Positions 5,901-6,378 of a stretch of 6,378 nucleotides of DNA are shown here, one piece after another. The position numbers and the translations under genes were made by a program. Positions within the stretch are counted from its first letter, which is position 1. Every line of letters begins with the position of its first letter. The DNA comes from Oscillospiraceae bacterium (GTDB lineage Bacteria; Bacillota; Clostridia; Oscillospirales; Acutalibacteraceae): the NCBI GenBank assembly GCA_022508865.1, contig JAFLUK010000088.1:1-6378 (forward strand). Direction: 5' to 3'. The notes under the pieces are model-generated. The model made no database searches. It was not told the origin of the DNA and worked only from the letters and a program-made list of their open reading frames with translations.

Positions 5901-6050
5901 ACTTATAATATAATCACATCAATTTTATAATAAAATTTGATTTTTTTCAATAGTTAAGTAAACACTTTTTTGAAAAGATGTAAGAAAGGTCATATTCCTA
6001 AAATTATAAACATATTTTTATATGTACAAAAAACAAACGGAGGTACAAAA
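5901..6050. other. AT-rich divergent intergenic region ahead of the S1-domain gene
   Basis: Very AT-rich DNA with several small dyads: AATTTTA/TAAAATT at 5921-5937, and ACATAT-TTTT-ATATGT at 6010-6025, just before the ribosome site. A candidate plus-strand -35 TTGAAA (5970-5975) has no convincing -10 at 17 bp (TATTCC). TTATAAA at 6004-6010 could be a -10 without a good -35. I cannot name the start of transcription for either gene from sequence alone. Confidence 0.4.
6039..6043 (+). promoter_or_regulatory. Strong ribosome binding site of the S1-domain gene
   Basis: GGAGG, 7 nt before the ATG at 6051: an ideal Shine-Dalgarno site that fixes the start of the partial right-hand gene. Confidence 0.85.
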
Positions 6051-6378
6051 ATGACAGATTATTTACCGGAAGGACGCAGAATAGATACATACGAAAATTT
6101 ACAGTCAATATCAGACCTCAAAGCACTGAACGAGGCTATGTATGACAATAAAATACTTGAGGCAAGGGCAACTGTCTGCGATCAGGAACACAATCTTATA
6201 GTAGATTTGGGTTTTATGAAGGGCATTATAAGACGAGAGGAAGGTGCTTTGGGAATAAAGGAGGGTAAAGTCAGAGATATTGCGGTAATCTCCAGAGTAA
6301 ACAGACCTGTTTGTTTTGTAGTAAAGGGCTTTACCAAGGATAAAAGAGGAAATAATGTTGCGTTGCTCTCCAGAGAAG
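6051..6378 (+). CDS. S1-type RNA-binding domain protein (clostridial S1-like), 3' end beyond window
   Basis: The 109 visible residues start MTDYLPEGRRIDTYENLQS and lead into an S1-like beta-barrel: ILEARATVCDQEHNLIVDLG, then FMKGIIRREEGALGIKEGK, VRDIAVISRVNRPVCFVV and KGF plus NNVALLSRE. The order of strands (variable first strand, G..G.I...E, then V.VISRVN.P.C) matches the S1-domain proteins of Clostridia, distinct from the multi-domain ribosomal protein S1. It probably binds RNA or the ribosome; its target is unknown. It is transcribed away from the cyclophilin group across a 262-bp gap. The frame is still open at position 6378. Confidence 0.8.
   Translation, partial: MTDYLPEGRRIDTYENLQSISDLKALNEAMYDNKILEARATVCDQEHNLIVDLGFMKGIIRREEGALGIKEGKVRDIAVISRVNRPVCFVVKGFTKDKRGNNVALLSRE

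Noticed and set aside
6010..6047. Hairpins near the S1-gene ribosome site as a riboswitch or translational switch
   Set aside because: ACATAT/ATATGT is only six AT-rich pairs and TGTAC/GTACA only five; no conserved riboswitch core is visible in the short leader.
1..6378. CRISPR array, insertion sequence, phage or toxin-antitoxin system
   Set aside because: No regularly spaced repeats outside coding linkers, no transposase or integrase frame, no terminal inverted repeats and no recognisable toxin-antitoxin pair.

Overview
The window looks like the genome of a Gram-positive, amylolytic gut or rumen Firmicute, most like Ruminococcus bromii and its relatives (Ruminococcaceae/Oscillospiraceae). 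This rests on family knowledge, not a database search. The clues are a secreted alpha-amylase with a type I dockerin and polyserine linkers, purine-rich GGAGG/AAAGGA ribosome sites, AT-rich intergenic DNA, and a clostridial-type S1-domain protein.

Layout. About 55% of the window (1-3501, minus strand) is one very long, uninterrupted reading frame that runs off the left edge. I translated all 1167 in-window codons and found no stop. Domains in order: signal peptide, GH13 alpha-amylase of the MalS-like type (subfamily GH13_19 by motif resemblance), two roughly 75-residue beta-type repeats, a run of 35 serines, a two-repeat dockerin, a third beta-type repeat, a Ser/Pro/Asn linker, a putative starch-binding module, and the start of a second such module cut by the window edge. 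The gene has its own extended -10 promoter (TGGTATAAT) and a good ribosome site.

Upstream of it, a 12-bp hairpin at 3676-3704 probably ends a minus-strand group of three genes with short gaps. In transcription order these are a secreted, membrane-anchored cyclophilin (4880-5788), a small AT-rich two-helix membrane protein (4624-4836), and a HAD-family phosphatase (3747-4595). The cyclophilin and the amylase are both exported, so the isomerase could help fold exported proteins, but nothing in the sequence ties the two together.

The region 5789-6050 separates the cyclophilin from a divergent plus-strand gene (6051 to the right edge) for an S1-type RNA-binding protein. It contains two copies, in opposite orientation, of an 18-bp dyad (16/18 identical), a good candidate for a shared operator.

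No tRNA, rRNA, CRISPR array, insertion sequence or phage gene was seen. I found no clearly new multi-gene system. The most notable items are the dockerin-bearing, repeat-rich amylase (a likely amylosome component), its expanding polyserine linker, the anchored cyclophilin, and the paired dyads.
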